DNA of 64,000 nucleotides from assembly GCF_042646385.1 (NCBI RefSeq), contig NZ_JBHRTO010000001.1, positions 2,356,001 through 2,420,000 of the forward strand, read 5' to 3'. The stretch comes from Cypionkella sinensis (GTDB lineage Bacteria > Pseudomonadota > Alphaproteobacteria > Rhodobacterales > Rhodobacteraceae). Positions 38,481 through 46,802 of the stretch are shown here, in pieces. The notes under the pieces were generated by a model, which worked only from the letters and a program-made list of their open reading frames with translations, had not been told where the DNA came from and ran no database searches. The position numbers and the translations under genes were made by a program. Every line of letters begins with the position of its first letter. Position 1 is the first letter of the stretch.

Positions 38481-39752
38481 ATGCAAATTGCCTACCTGAT
38501 CAACACCTATCCGAAACCCTCACATACCTTCATTCGGCGCGAAATAGCGGCACTTGAGGTGCTTGGATGGCAGGTGCACCGCTTTGCCATGCGCTCTGAT
38601 CGTGGTTCCTTGGTGGATCCTGTCGATTTCATCGAAGATGACAAGACCGAACATGTGCTGGAAATCGGCGGCAAAAACCTGCTGCGCTCCAGCCTCGGCT
38701 GGATGATCCGGCACCCCAAACACGCGCTCGCTGGCCTTGCGATGGCGGTCCGCTGCGGGCGGCGCGGCAATTCCGGTGGCCCGGGCACCGGCGGCCTGCC
38801 CCGCCATCTGATCTATCTGCTGGAAGCCGCCCATATCGCCCGCCGTGCCAATGACCTTGGCATCGCCCATATCCACGCACATTTCGGCACCAACTCGGCC
38901 ACCGTCGCCATGCTGGCCGAAGCCCTCGGCGGCCCCGGTTTCAGCTTTACCGTCCATGGCCCGGAAGAATTTGATGCCCCCCGCGCGTTTTCCTTCCCCG
39001 AGAAAATCGCCCGCGCCCGCTTTACCGTCGCGATCTCCAGCTTTTGCCGCAGCCAGCTGTTCCGATGGAGCCAGATCCCCGAGTGGCCGAAGATCAAAGA
39101 GGTGCATTGCGGCGTCGATACCGCAGGCTACCCAGCACCCGCGCCAATGCCCGAAGGCGGCCCGCATTTGGTCGCCATTGGCCGTCTGTGCGAACAAAAA
39201 GGCTTCCCCGTCCTGATCGAAACCATGGCCTTCGCCGCCAAACGCCTACCCGGTCTGACCCTGACCATCTGCGGCGACGGTGAGTTGCGCGAACTGATCG
39301 ACGGCGAAATCGCCCGCCACGGCATCGCAGACCGCATCAACATCGCCGGTTGGGTGGACGAATCCGGCGTCCGCGCCGCCATCGCTGCCGCCCATGCGCT
39401 GATCCTGCCCTCGCTGGCCGAAGGCCTGCCGATGGTGGTGATCGAGGCGATGGCCTGCGGCCGCCCCGTCATCTCCACCTGCATCAACGGCGTGCCGGAA
39501 CTGCTGACCCCGAACGAAGGCTGGCTTGTGCCCGCAGGCGATCCCGAAGCACTCGCCGACGCGATTGTCGAACTGTCCCACACCCCGAACGATCAGCTTG
39601 CCGAAATGGGCCTCGCCGCCCGCGCCCGCGCCATGTCCCGGCACGACGGCATGACCGAAGCCGCCAAACTGGCTGGACATTTCGCCGAGGCGTTGAAATC
39701 TGAGGCAGTGGCCAACCGCCCCCTGCACAGCGAAACCGTGAATCCTGCATGA
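38481..39752 (+). CDS. family 4 (group 1) glycosyltransferase
   Basis: GT-B fold glycosyltransferase of 423 residues. N-terminal domain: YLINTYPKPSHTFIRREI, IHAHFGTNSATVAML, FSFTVHGPEEFDAP. C-terminal donor-binding domain: GRLCEQKGFPVLIE, ICGDGELRELIDG, ILPSLAEGLPMVVIEAMACG (the E-x7-E retaining signature) and GRPVISTCINGVPELL. Probable cytosolic sugar transferase of the exopolysaccharide pathway. Its stop overlaps the next gene by 4 nt (ATGA). Confidence 0.92.
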   Translation: MQIAYLINTYPKPSHTFIRREIAALEVLGWQVHRFAMRSDRGSLVDPVDFIEDDKTEHVLEIGGKNLLRSSLGWMIRHPKHALAGLAMAVRCGRRGNSGGPGTGGLPRHLIYLLEAAHIARRANDLGIAHIHAHFGTNSATVAMLAEALGGPGFSFTVHGPEEFDAPRAFSFPEKIARARFTVAISSFCRSQLFRWSQIPEWPKIKEVHCGVDTAGYPAPAPMPEGGPHLVAIGRLCEQKGFPVLIETMAFAAKRLPGLTLTICGDGELRELIDGEIARHGIADRINIAGWVDESGVRAAIAAAHALILPSLAEGLPMVVIEAMACGRPVISTCINGVPELLTPNEGWLVPAGDPEALADAIVELSHTPNDQLAEMGLAARARAMSRHDGMTEAAKLAGHFAEALKSEAVANRPLHSETVNPA

Positions 39753-40534
39753 CCTACGCCCTGATCTGCGCCAGCCATAATGATGAAATCCTGAACGCCA
39801 ATCTGGCGCGCTCCCCCATGATCACCGAAGGCCGCGTGCCGCTGCATCTGCAACGCGGGGCGACCTCGGCTGCCGTGGCCTATAACCGCGCCATTGACAC
39901 CACCGACGCGGATATCCTGATCTTCGCCCATCACGACGTTTACCTCCCCCGCGGCTGGGAAGACCTGCTGACCCGCCGCCTGCGCGAAGTTGCGGCACAT
40001 GACCCCAACTGGGCGCTCTACGGCCCATTCGGCGTCGGGCTCGATGCCAGCCACATCGGCCCGGTCTGGTCCTCCAGCATCGGCCTGATCGTCGGCCGCG
40101 TCCCCACCACCCCCGCCGAAGTGCAAAGCTATGATGAAATGGTCATCGTCATGCGCCGCTCTGCCGGCTTGCGGTTTGATGAGGCGCTGCCCGGCTGGCA
40201 CATGTATGGCACCGATATCGTCACCACCGCCCGCACATGCGGTCTGCACGCCTATGCCGGTGCCCTGCCCACCATCCACAACGACCGCTATCACGACCAC
40301 CTGCGCGACGATTTCGTGCAGTGCTACACAGCTATGCGCCACAAATGGCGCGATCATCTGCCGCTGCGCACCCCGATCATCAAGATTTCGAAATCCGGCC
40401 TGCACCTCTATAAAAACCGCTGGCAAGACTACCGATCCGAGAAATTCCGCGCCAACATGTCAGTCGGCATAAACCACGCACCAGAATACCTCGCCTCAAT
40501 CTGCGGCTGGTCCGACCTGACCGCTTCGGCTTAA
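39749..40534 (+). CDS. glycosyltransferase-like protein (GT2-like, PF13712 type)
   Basis: Protein of 261 residues, translationally coupled to the preceding GT4. A GT-A-like N-terminus (YALICASHNDEILNANL; GATSAAVAYNRAI) is followed by ADILIFAHHDVYLPRGWED, where FxHxDV replaces the usual DxD. Such FxHqDV strands are seen in a diverged glycosyltransferase-like family. LPGWHMYGTDIVTTARTCG and an IHNDRYHDH histidine cluster follow. No membrane segment. It probably completes the exopolysaccharide sugar transfers; the exact activity is unknown. Last gene of the locus before a palindromic repeat. Confidence 0.7.
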   Translation: MTYALICASHNDEILNANLARSPMITEGRVPLHLQRGATSAAVAYNRAIDTTDADILIFAHHDVYLPRGWEDLLTRRLREVAAHDPNWALYGPFGVGLDASHIGPVWSSSIGLIVGRVPTTPAEVQSYDEMVIVMRRSAGLRFDEALPGWHMYGTDIVTTARTCGLHAYAGALPTIHNDRYHDHLRDDFVQCYTAMRHKWRDHLPLRTPIIKISKSGLHLYKNRWQDYRSEKFRANMSVGINHAPEYLASICGWSDLTASA

Positions 40535-40590
40535 TTGAAACAAGATTAAAATTTGCGCCCGCCCCAGCCAGCCCTTGCCGCGCCCAACAA

Positions 40591-40676
40591 CTTCATCTTG
40601 GCTTAAATACTCCCGCCGGAGGCTCCTGCGGCCAATGTCGGATGCCTCCGGCGGGAGTATTTAAGCCAAGATGAAG
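40591..40676. repeat. 86-bp palindromic repeat element with perfect 33-bp arms
   Basis: Left arm 40591-40623 and right arm 40644-40676 are exact reverse complements over 33 bp, enclosing a 20-nt loop. The core GCCTCCGGCGGGAGTATTTA matches copies at 51263-51320 and 51132-51152. The loop sequence is itself shared, in inverse orientation, with the 51263 copy (ATCCGACATYGGCC). It lies between convergent genes and may act as a terminator; the shared loop argues for a dispersed repeat family. Confidence 0.88.
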
Positions 40677-40684
40677 CCAATCGC

Positions 40685-41317
40685 CTAAATCATTTCGCGC
40701 AGCTTTGCCGTCACAGCCTCGGCCAGCTTGGCATGTTCGCCCTCATCAAAATGCACGCCATCCAGCGGGCTGACCTTAATCACCTGTCCCGCATCCAGAA
40801 ACGCGATCCCGCGCGCCGCAGCCAAAGCGGCATACATCGGTGCCAAAGCCTGCGAGCGCGCGGCCCCGCCCCAGAACTCATCCTTGATCGGCCCGACCTC
40901 GACCACCGGGGTCGGGCACACCAGCAAAATCTTGAACCCGCCATGCCGCTCCTGCATCAGCCGATGCTGCGCGATGTCAAGCAGCCCGGCGATCCCGCCC
41001 ACCACCGCCTCGGGCGTTGCGGTGAACCGCGCTTTCACGTCGTTGGTGCCCAGCATCAGCACCAACAGATCCAGCGGCCCGTGGCTTTCCAGCGCGATCT
41101 TCAGTCCCGCCTGTCCGTTCATATGCGCGCCCATGATCGGATCATCGAACTGCGCCGTCCGCCCCGGCAGCCCCTCCTCGACGACTTCCCAGCCCAAAGC
41201 CGCCTGCACGCGGGAAGGCCAGCGCACGCCTGCTCCATAGCGCTCATACCGCGCCAGATCGACAATCGGCGGCGTTCCATGCGTGTTACTGTCGCCAAAG
41301 CACATCACAACCGGCAT
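40685..41317 (-). CDS. SGNH/GDSL-family hydrolase (esterase)
   Basis: Serine hydrolase of about 210 residues with SGNH blocks: Ser in VMCFGDSNTHG (block I), Gly in EEGLPGRTA (block II), Asn in LMLGTNDVK (block III), and Asp/His in DGVHFDEGEH (block V). No signal peptide, so probably cytosolic. Three consecutive ATGs (41323, 41320, 41317) follow GGGGG; the last is best spaced. Substrate unknown; arylesterase/acetyl-esterase-type enzymes are the nearest relatives. It lies just outside the exopolysaccharide locus, so a glycan deacetylase role is possible but not shown. Confidence 0.88.
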   Translation of the reverse strand: MPVVMCFGDSNTHGTPPIVDLARYERYGAGVRWPSRVQAALGWEVVEEGLPGRTAQFDDPIMGAHMNGQAGLKIALESHGPLDLLVLMLGTNDVKARFTATPEAVVGGIAGLLDIAQHRLMQERHGGFKILLVCPTPVVEVGPIKDEFWGGAARSQALAPMYAALAAARGIAFLDAGQVIKVSPLDGVHFDEGEHAKLAEAVTAKLREMI

Positions 41318-41430
41318 CATCATCCCCCATTTTGCGCCACGCTACGCAGCCCGCGCCACAGCGTAAACCCCCTTCCCCTTTCGCCCCCCGCCCCCCATAT
41401 ATACGCCAACCAACGACATCGAGGCTTTCC

Positions 41431-42336
41431 ATGTTCGGCACCCCAGCACCCGCCCCCACCAGCGATCTGATCATCGACGGATCCGAAGCCACCTTCATGC
41501 AAGATGTGATCGACGCGTCGCAAACCGTGCCGGTCATCGTCGATTTCTGGGCACCTTGGTGTGGCCCCTGCAAAACCCTTGGCCCCGCGCTAGAAGCCGC
41601 CGTGACGGCCGCCAAAGGCCGCGTGCGGATGGTCAAGATCAACGTAGATGAAAATCAGGCGGTTGCCGCCCAGTTGCGCATTCAGTCGATCCCGACCGTC
41701 TTTGCCTTCTTCCGCGGCCAGCCGGTTGATGCCTTCCAGGGCAATATCCCCGCTTCCGACCTCAAGCGCTTTGTCGATAAACTCGCCGCCATGGGGCCAG
41801 AGCCGGACAACGGCCTTGCCGATGCCATCGCCGCCGCCGAGACGATGCTGGAGGATGGCGATTACGCCGATGCGATTGAGACCTTCACCGCCATCCTGGA
41901 AGAAGAACCCGAAAACGCCGTCGCCTACGCGGGCCTGATCCGCGCACATCTGGCGCTTGGCGATCTCGACCTTGCCGAGACCCTGATCACCACCGCCCCC
42001 GGCACGCTGGCCAAAGCCAAAGAGGTTGAGGCCACTCGTGCCATGCTTGACCTTGCCCGCCAAGCAGCCTCCGCTGGCCCCGAGGATGATCTGCGCGCAG
42101 CCCACGCCGCCGATCCGAAAAACCCGCAAATCCTGTTCGACCTTGCCACCGCCCTGCATGCCAACGGCAAGGTGGAAGAGGCCGTCAGCACCCTGCTGGA
42201 TCTGTTCAAACTGGATCGCGAGTGGAACAACAACGCCGCCCGCACTCAGCTTTTCACCATCTTCGACGCGCTGAAACCGCAAGACCCCATCGTGCTGGCA
42301 GGCCGTCGCCGCCTGTCGTCGATGATCTTTGCCTAA
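41431..42336 (+). CDS. thioredoxin-fold co-chaperone (CnoX/YbbN-like)
   Basis: Protein of 301 residues: an N-terminal thioredoxin domain (about 10-115) with active site WAPWCGPCK, followed by a tetratricopeptide-rich C-terminal half (EDGDYADAIETFTAILEEEP; ALHANGKVEEAVSTLLDLF). This is the CnoX/YbbN architecture: a chaperone-redoxin that hands clients to GroEL/DnaK. The CxxC is intact, unlike in E. coli CnoX (SxxC). The ATG at 41431 gives the normal N-terminus; an upstream in-frame ATG at 41332 adds a Pro-rich leader that is probably untranslated. It is followed by a LON-domain gene after 26 nt. Confidence 0.92.
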   Translation: MFGTPAPAPTSDLIIDGSEATFMQDVIDASQTVPVIVDFWAPWCGPCKTLGPALEAAVTAAKGRVRMVKINVDENQAVAAQLRIQSIPTVFAFFRGQPVDAFQGNIPASDLKRFVDKLAAMGPEPDNGLADAIAAAETMLEDGDYADAIETFTAILEEEPENAVAYAGLIRAHLALGDLDLAETLITTAPGTLAKAKEVEATRAMLDLARQAASAGPEDDLRAAHAADPKNPQILFDLATALHANGKVEEAVSTLLDLFKLDREWNNNAARTQLFTIFDALKPQDPIVLAGRRRLSSMIFA

Positions 42337-42362
42337 TCGAAATGGCACACTAGCTAGAGGGT

Positions 42363-43004
42363 ATGATGAAGCAAACCGACCTGCCCGATACCCTCGCCAT
42401 TTTCCCGCTGCCGGGTGCGCTGCTGCTGCCGCGCGCCCGCCTGCCGTTGCATATCTTTGAGCCGCGCTATCTGGCGATGCTGGAAGACTGCATGAAAACC
42501 CCGCACCGGCTGATCGGCATGATCCAGCCACGCGAGGGACCGAACGGCGAAAAACGCCTGTCCGCGATCGGTTGCGCGGGCCGCCTGACGGCGTTTTCCG
42601 AAACCGAAGATCACCGCTATATGATCACCCTTACCGGGATCTCGCGCTTCCGCCTGCGCGCCGAGGTCGAAGGCTTTACCCCCTACCGCCGCGCCCATAT
42701 TGATTGGCAGCCCTTCGCCCGCGATCTGGGCCGCGAGGAAAGCGACAAGGATTTTGACCGCGAACCCTTCCTCGCCCTGCTCGCCCGCTACTTCGCCACC
42801 CGCGATCTGGGCACGGATTGGAGCGGCATCAAAGCCGCCGACACCGAACTGCTGATCAACTCGCTGTCGATGTTGCTGCCCTTCGCCCCCGAGGACAAAC
42901 AGGCGCTGCTGGAAGCGCCGTCGCTTGTCACCCGCCGCGAAACCCTTGTCACCCTTCTGGAAATCGCCCTCCATTCCGATGGCCGCGATGAGACCTTGCA
43001 ATGA
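42363..43004 (+). CDS. LON peptidase substrate-binding domain protein
   Basis: Stand-alone LON N-terminal (PUA-like) domain protein of 213 residues. Characteristic start: DTLAIFPLPGALLLPRARLPLHIFEPRYLAMLEDC. Then GCAGRLTAFSETEDHRYMITLTGISRFRL. There is no ATPase or peptidase domain. Role uncertain; possibly binds unfolded or regulatory substrates. ATG 42363 or 42366 follows AGAGGG. Overlaps the Trm112 gene by 4 nt (ATGA) and is probably co-transcribed with the thioredoxin gene. Confidence 0.9.
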   Translation: MMKQTDLPDTLAIFPLPGALLLPRARLPLHIFEPRYLAMLEDCMKTPHRLIGMIQPREGPNGEKRLSAIGCAGRLTAFSETEDHRYMITLTGISRFRLRAEVEGFTPYRRAHIDWQPFARDLGREESDKDFDREPFLALLARYFATRDLGTDWSGIKAADTELLINSLSMLLPFAPEDKQALLEAPSLVTRRETLVTLLEIALHSDGRDETLQ

Positions 43005-43183
43005 TCGACACCCCCCCCCACGACCGCCGCATGCTAGAGGCGCTGGTCTGCCCCGTCACCCAAGCCGTGCTAACCTATGATGCGGAAAAGATGGAGCTGA
43101 TCTCGAAAGCCGCCCATCTGGCGTTTCCGATCCGGGACGGCATTCCGATCATGCTGGTGAGCGAGGCGCGGGCGGTGGAGTGA
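43001..43183 (+). CDS. Trm112/YcaR family small protein
   Basis: 60-residue Trm112-like protein: LEALVCPVTQAVLTYDAEKMELISKAAHLAFPIRDGIPIML. The fold is normally zinc-binding with a CPxC knuckle, but here the second Cys is Thr (CPVT) and the later Cys is Ser (LISK), so it probably does not bind zinc. Homologues activate methyltransferases or act as small scaffolds. Coupled to the LON-domain gene. Confidence 0.9.
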   Translation: MIDTPPHDRRMLEALVCPVTQAVLTYDAEKMELISKAAHLAFPIRDGIPIMLVSEARAVE

Positions 43184-43201
43184 AAAACGCGCAGCGCGTG
43201 A

Positions 43202-43648
43202 TCAGCAGATTAGATTAGTTGCGGTGCTACCGTCAGAACTTGTGTCCAACACTTTGTTACCATTACTGCTATTAACGTCTGTCAAAACACATTCTGTAAG
43301 CTGTTCCGCAGACGCAGACCTAACCTGGCACAAGGCAAGGCCGCGAGCGGTGAAAAGCGATTTGTCTGCAAAGGCCTGATATGTAGCATTTGGCAACCCG
43401 TTTTCTTGCGGAACTGCCTGTCCTTGGCCAGCATAAAATGAGGCTAAAGCGAGACAATTCGCAATCCGCGACTGAACAGAGGACTCCGTAAAAGCCTCTT
43501 GAGTCAAAACGTTTTCTTGGCTTCCCTGACTAAGGGAAAGTGCTGCGACAAGAGCAGAGACGGCCAAAGACACAACCGATATTGCGAGCGTCAGTTTCTC
43601 ATATTTCGACGTTTCAGCGCGCTTTACGGCGTCAATCTTTTGGCGCAT
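43202..43648 (-). CDS. orphan single-pass membrane protein, lower-GC gene
   Basis: Predicted 148-residue protein. A basic N-terminus (MRQKIDAVKRAETSKYEK) leads into one transmembrane helix at about 21-43 (LTLAISVVSLAVSALVAALSL). The extracytoplasmic region carries four Cys (SRIANC, ALCQV, ECVL and the C-terminal IC), potentially two disulfides. GGAGGG lies 5 nt before the ATG at 43648; an ATG at 43660 overlaps this ribosome site. GC content is clearly lower than the neighbours. No family recognised. It sits between the Trm112 and UbiH-family genes and looks like a recent insertion. Confidence 0.65.
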   Translation of the reverse strand: MRQKIDAVKRAETSKYEKLTLAISVVSLAVSALVAALSLSQGSQENVLTQEAFTESSVQSRIANCLALASFYAGQGQAVPQENGLPNATYQAFADKSLFTARGLALCQVRSASAEQLTECVLTDVNSSNGNKVLDTSSDGSTATNLIC

Positions 43649-43774
43649 GGTTCCCTCCAAACCTTCATTGTGCCAATAAAACTAGGTTCAAGTACCCCAC
43701 GCAAGCGGCTCGATGCCGATACAGGGCTTTTAAGGTTTGATAACCGCATGTCCTAATCTACACGCTCGCGCCCC

Positions 43775-45001
43775 CTAAACCTCCATCCCCCTCAACAACC
43801 GTGGCACTTCCCCCGACAACCCCGCCGCCTGCCGCATGAAGCCCCGCCGCAGCCCCGGCAGAGCGTTCACCAGCCCCATCCCCAGATCACGCCCCAACCG
43901 CAACACCGGGTTATCGTTGGAGAACAGCCGGTTCACCCCGTCCATCCCCAAGGCCATCGCCGTGCTGTCGAACCGCCGCCAGCGCTGATATCGCTCCAGC
44001 ACATCGGCAGCCCCGATATCCTCGCCCCGCCGTGACGCCTCAATCAGCACCTCGGCCAAGGCCCCCACATCGCGCAGGCCCAAATTCAACCCTTGCCCCG
44101 CAATCGGATGCACCCCATGCGCCGCATCGCCGACCAAAGCGACACGCGGGGCCACAAAGCTGTTCGCCAGGGTCAGGCTGAGCGGATAGGTGAACCGATC
44201 CCCCGCCAGCGTAATTTCCCCTAGAAAATCACCAAACCGGGGCCGCAAAGCCTCAAGATATTCCTCATCCCCCAACGCCTGAATAGCCGCCGCCTGCGCG
44301 TCCGTCTCACTCCACACAATCGACGAATGATGCCCCCCCACCAGCGGCAAAATCGCCAGCGGCCCCGAGGGCATGAAGAACTGCTGTGCAATGCCCTGAT
44401 GATCCCGCTCATGCGCAATTGCCGTCACCAGCGCCGTCTGGCCATAGCCCCAGCCCGTCCGCCCGATCCCCGCCCGCGCCGCAACACCCGACGCGCGGCC
44501 ATCACAGCCCACCAGAACCGAGCCGCGCACAACACGCCCCGAGCCCAGAACAACCTCAACCCCCGCCCCGGCCACACTCTGAGAAACCACCGTTTCCCCA
44601 GAGATCAGCGTCACCCCGCTATCCGCCATCGCGCCCAGAAATGCCGCATACAGCAGCCGATCCTCGGCCATGAACCCCATCGGGCCTTCTTCCATCTCGG
44701 CGTGATCAAAGGTCAGGAAAAATGGCGCGGGCCCTTGCCCCGCCACGCCATCGCTCGCCTTGATCTGCAAGATCGGCTGCACGCAGCCGCCAAGCCGTGG
44801 CCAAACCCCGATCACCTCAAGCAGCCGTTTTGACGCCACCGCCAGCGCATAGGCCCGCCCGTCAAACCCCGCCTCGGCCCGCGCCTGCGCTGGTCGCGCA
44901 TCGACCACGATCACCCGCAGCCCCGCCCGCGCCAAAGCCACGCCCAAGGCCGGGCCATTCAGGCCCCCGCCCACGATCACGATGTCAGCATCTTTTTCCA
45001 T
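43775..45001 (-). CDS. UbiH/UbiF/VisC/COQ6-family FAD-dependent hydroxylase
   Basis: Flavin monooxygenase of 408 residues, likely hydroxylating the ubiquinone precursor ring. FAD motifs: IVIVGGGLNGPALGVALARAG (GxGxxG, near residue 7), VLVGCDGRASGVAARAG (DG motif) and VALVGDAAHGVHPIAGQGLNLGLRD (GD motif). The ATG at 45001 places the Rossmann motif at the N-terminus; the open frame extends to 45199 without family-like sequence. Which ring carbon is hydroxylated cannot be decided from sequence. Divergent from the amidase gene across about 90 nt. Confidence 0.92.
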   Translation of the reverse strand: MEKDADIVIVGGGLNGPALGVALARAGLRVIVVDARPAQARAEAGFDGRAYALAVASKRLLEVIGVWPRLGGCVQPILQIKASDGVAGQGPAPFFLTFDHAEMEEGPMGFMAEDRLLYAAFLGAMADSGVTLISGETVVSQSVAGAGVEVVLGSGRVVRGSVLVGCDGRASGVAARAGIGRTGWGYGQTALVTAIAHERDHQGIAQQFFMPSGPLAILPLVGGHHSSIVWSETDAQAAAIQALGDEEYLEALRPRFGDFLGEITLAGDRFTYPLSLTLANSFVAPRVALVGDAAHGVHPIAGQGLNLGLRDVGALAEVLIEASRRGEDIGAADVLERYQRWRRFDSTAMALGMDGVNRLFSNDNPVLRLGRDLGMGLVNALPGLRRGFMRQAAGLSGEVPRLLRGMEV

Positions 45002-45089
45002 GCGGTAAATATGGCCCAACCTGCGGCATTGTCCATGCGCCGCCTTGCCGCTACGCTTGGCCAAATCGCCGGCGAAAATGGGGAACAAC

Positions 45090-46421
45090 ATGAGCAAAAC
45101 CTGGTCCAACATGACCGCCGCCGATCTGGGGCGAGAGATCGGCAAAGGTCGCATCAATCCGGTGGAACTGACCGAGTTTTTTCTGGAAAAGATCGCCATT
45201 CACGAACATTCCACCCGCATCTACGCCCGCCCCACCCCCACCCGCGCCCGGGGTGAGGCGATGGGTGCCGCCGCCCGCGCCAAATCCGGCCTGCGCCGGG
45301 GTTTGCTGGATGGTGTGCCGATCAGTTGGAAAGACCTGTTCGACACCGCGCAGATCGAAACCGAAGCAGGCTCGGCCCTGCTAAAGGGTCGCACGCCCCT
45401 GAAAGACGCCACCGTGCTAGAGGCCGCAACCCGCCAAGGCCTTGTTTGCCTTGGCAAAACCCATATGTCGGAACTCGCGTTTTCCGGCCTTGGCCTCAAT
45501 CCCGTCACTGCCACCCCGCCCTGCATCAATGATGATCAGGCGGTTCCGGGCGGCTCTACCTCGGGCGGCGCGGCTTCGGTCGCCTTTGGCCTTGCACCTG
45601 CGGCCATCGGTTCGGATACCGGCGGTTCCGTGCGCGTTCCGGCCGCATGGAACGATCTTGTCGGGCTGAAAACCGCGCATGGCCGGTTGCCGCTGACAGG
45701 TGCTGTGCCGCTCTGCGACCAATTCGACACCATCGGCCCGCTTGCCCATTCGGTTGAGGATTGCGCCCTTCTGCTTGCAGCTATGGGGTCAGGCAAACCC
45801 GCCGATCTGGCCGGCAGCAGCCTGTCAAATGCCCGTCTGGCCGTGCTGAACACCGTCGCGATGGATGATCTGCGCCCCCGTCCCGCCGCGGGCTTTGAAG
45901 ATGCCCTCAGCCGCCTCAGCCGCGCTGGCGCACAGATCAGCCATCTCGATCTGCCCGAAGTCGCCGAGGCGATGGCCCTCGCAGGCACACTTGTCACCGC
46001 CGAGGCCTATGGCATCTGGTCAAAGGTCATCGAAACCGCCCCTGAAAAGATGTTCCCCCGCACCTTGGAACGCTTCCGCAGCGGTGCCAGCATCACCGCC
46101 GTCGATTATGTCGCCGCGTGGCGGCGCTTGCACGACATCCGCCAGATCTGGGCCGAGAAAACCGCCGGATTTGATGCGATTGTGCTGCCCACTTCGCCCA
46201 TCCTGCCGCCAAATGCCCACCGGCTGATGACCGACGACGCCTACTATGTCAAAGAAAACCTGCTGGCTTTGCGCAACACCCGTATTGGCAACATGCTGGG
46301 GGGTTGCGCGCTGACCCTGCCCACCGCACAACCGTCCTGCGGCATCTCTTTCATGGCTGGCCCCGGTCGGGAAGAACGCCTGTTGCGGCTCGGTGCCGCC
46401 GCCGAACGCGCGCTGGCCTGA
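45090..46421 (+). CDS. amidase-signature family hydrolase
   Basis: Amidase-signature enzyme of 443 residues with a Ser-cisSer-Lys triad: Lys81 in DGVPISWKDLF, the cis-Ser in PGGSTSGG (156-158) and nucleophile Ser180 in GSDTGGSVRVPA. No signal peptide. It is neither an obvious GatA (no gatB/gatC nearby) nor assignable to a specific amide substrate. Start taken at ATG 45090; ATGs at 45078 and 45045 are in frame. Followed by a 381-nt gap before the aminotransferase. Confidence 0.92.
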   Translation: MSKTWSNMTAADLGREIGKGRINPVELTEFFLEKIAIHEHSTRIYARPTPTRARGEAMGAAARAKSGLRRGLLDGVPISWKDLFDTAQIETEAGSALLKGRTPLKDATVLEAATRQGLVCLGKTHMSELAFSGLGLNPVTATPPCINDDQAVPGGSTSGGAASVAFGLAPAAIGSDTGGSVRVPAAWNDLVGLKTAHGRLPLTGAVPLCDQFDTIGPLAHSVEDCALLLAAMGSGKPADLAGSSLSNARLAVLNTVAMDDLRPRPAAGFEDALSRLSRAGAQISHLDLPEVAEAMALAGTLVTAEAYGIWSKVIETAPEKMFPRTLERFRSGASITAVDYVAAWRRLHDIRQIWAEKTAGFDAIVLPTSPILPPNAHRLMTDDAYYVKENLLALRNTRIGNMLGGCALTLPTAQPSCGISFMAGPGREERLLRLGAAAERALA

Positions 46422-46802
46422 CAACTTTTCATCCGCCTCGGCAATCTGGCGAAGGCCATCGCCTTCGCCATGTGCTGCCGTTTTCGCACAAACCGCCGGG
46501 CCTCCATGGCCCGGCCAGCGCCCGCCCCGCCATCGGCGGGCGCTTCTCGCCCACCGGGGCAGGCACTGGCCTATTGTGATTGCAGGCTGAACGGATGATG
46601 CGGCAACCCCTCCGCACGGGCGGGAAAACGCAATGCGTTTTCTGATCCGCCCGACTGAAAGCTGTTGTTTCCCCCAAAACGATCCAAAAGCCACAAACCC
46701 GCCCAGCAAGCCCATATCCCATATGGGTTTTTCTGGACGCGCCCGCATGATCTGGTTATCGTGGCAGTGAACGGGGCGATATGACCCTGAAATGAGGCAG
46801 TA
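46422..46802. other. intergenic region with one hairpin
   Basis: No supported gene. A perfect 10-bp inverted repeat, AGCGCCCGCC (46517-46526) with GGCGGGCGCT (46535-46544), surrounds an 8-nt loop. It lacks a T-run and is about 100 nt past the amidase stop, so it is a weak terminator candidate at best. The 3' part should hold the aminotransferase/ftsK promoter; no clear elements were fixed. Confidence 0.4.

Noticed and set aside
43187..43199. ACGCGCAGCGCGT hairpin after the Trm112 gene
   Set aside because: The stem is only 4-6 bp with a tiny loop and no T-run, so it is too weak to call a terminator.
46517..46544. 10-bp hairpin as terminator of the amidase gene
   Set aside because: It is perfectly paired but has no T-run and is about 100 nt past the stop codon; it is kept only as a hairpin noted in the intergenic entry.
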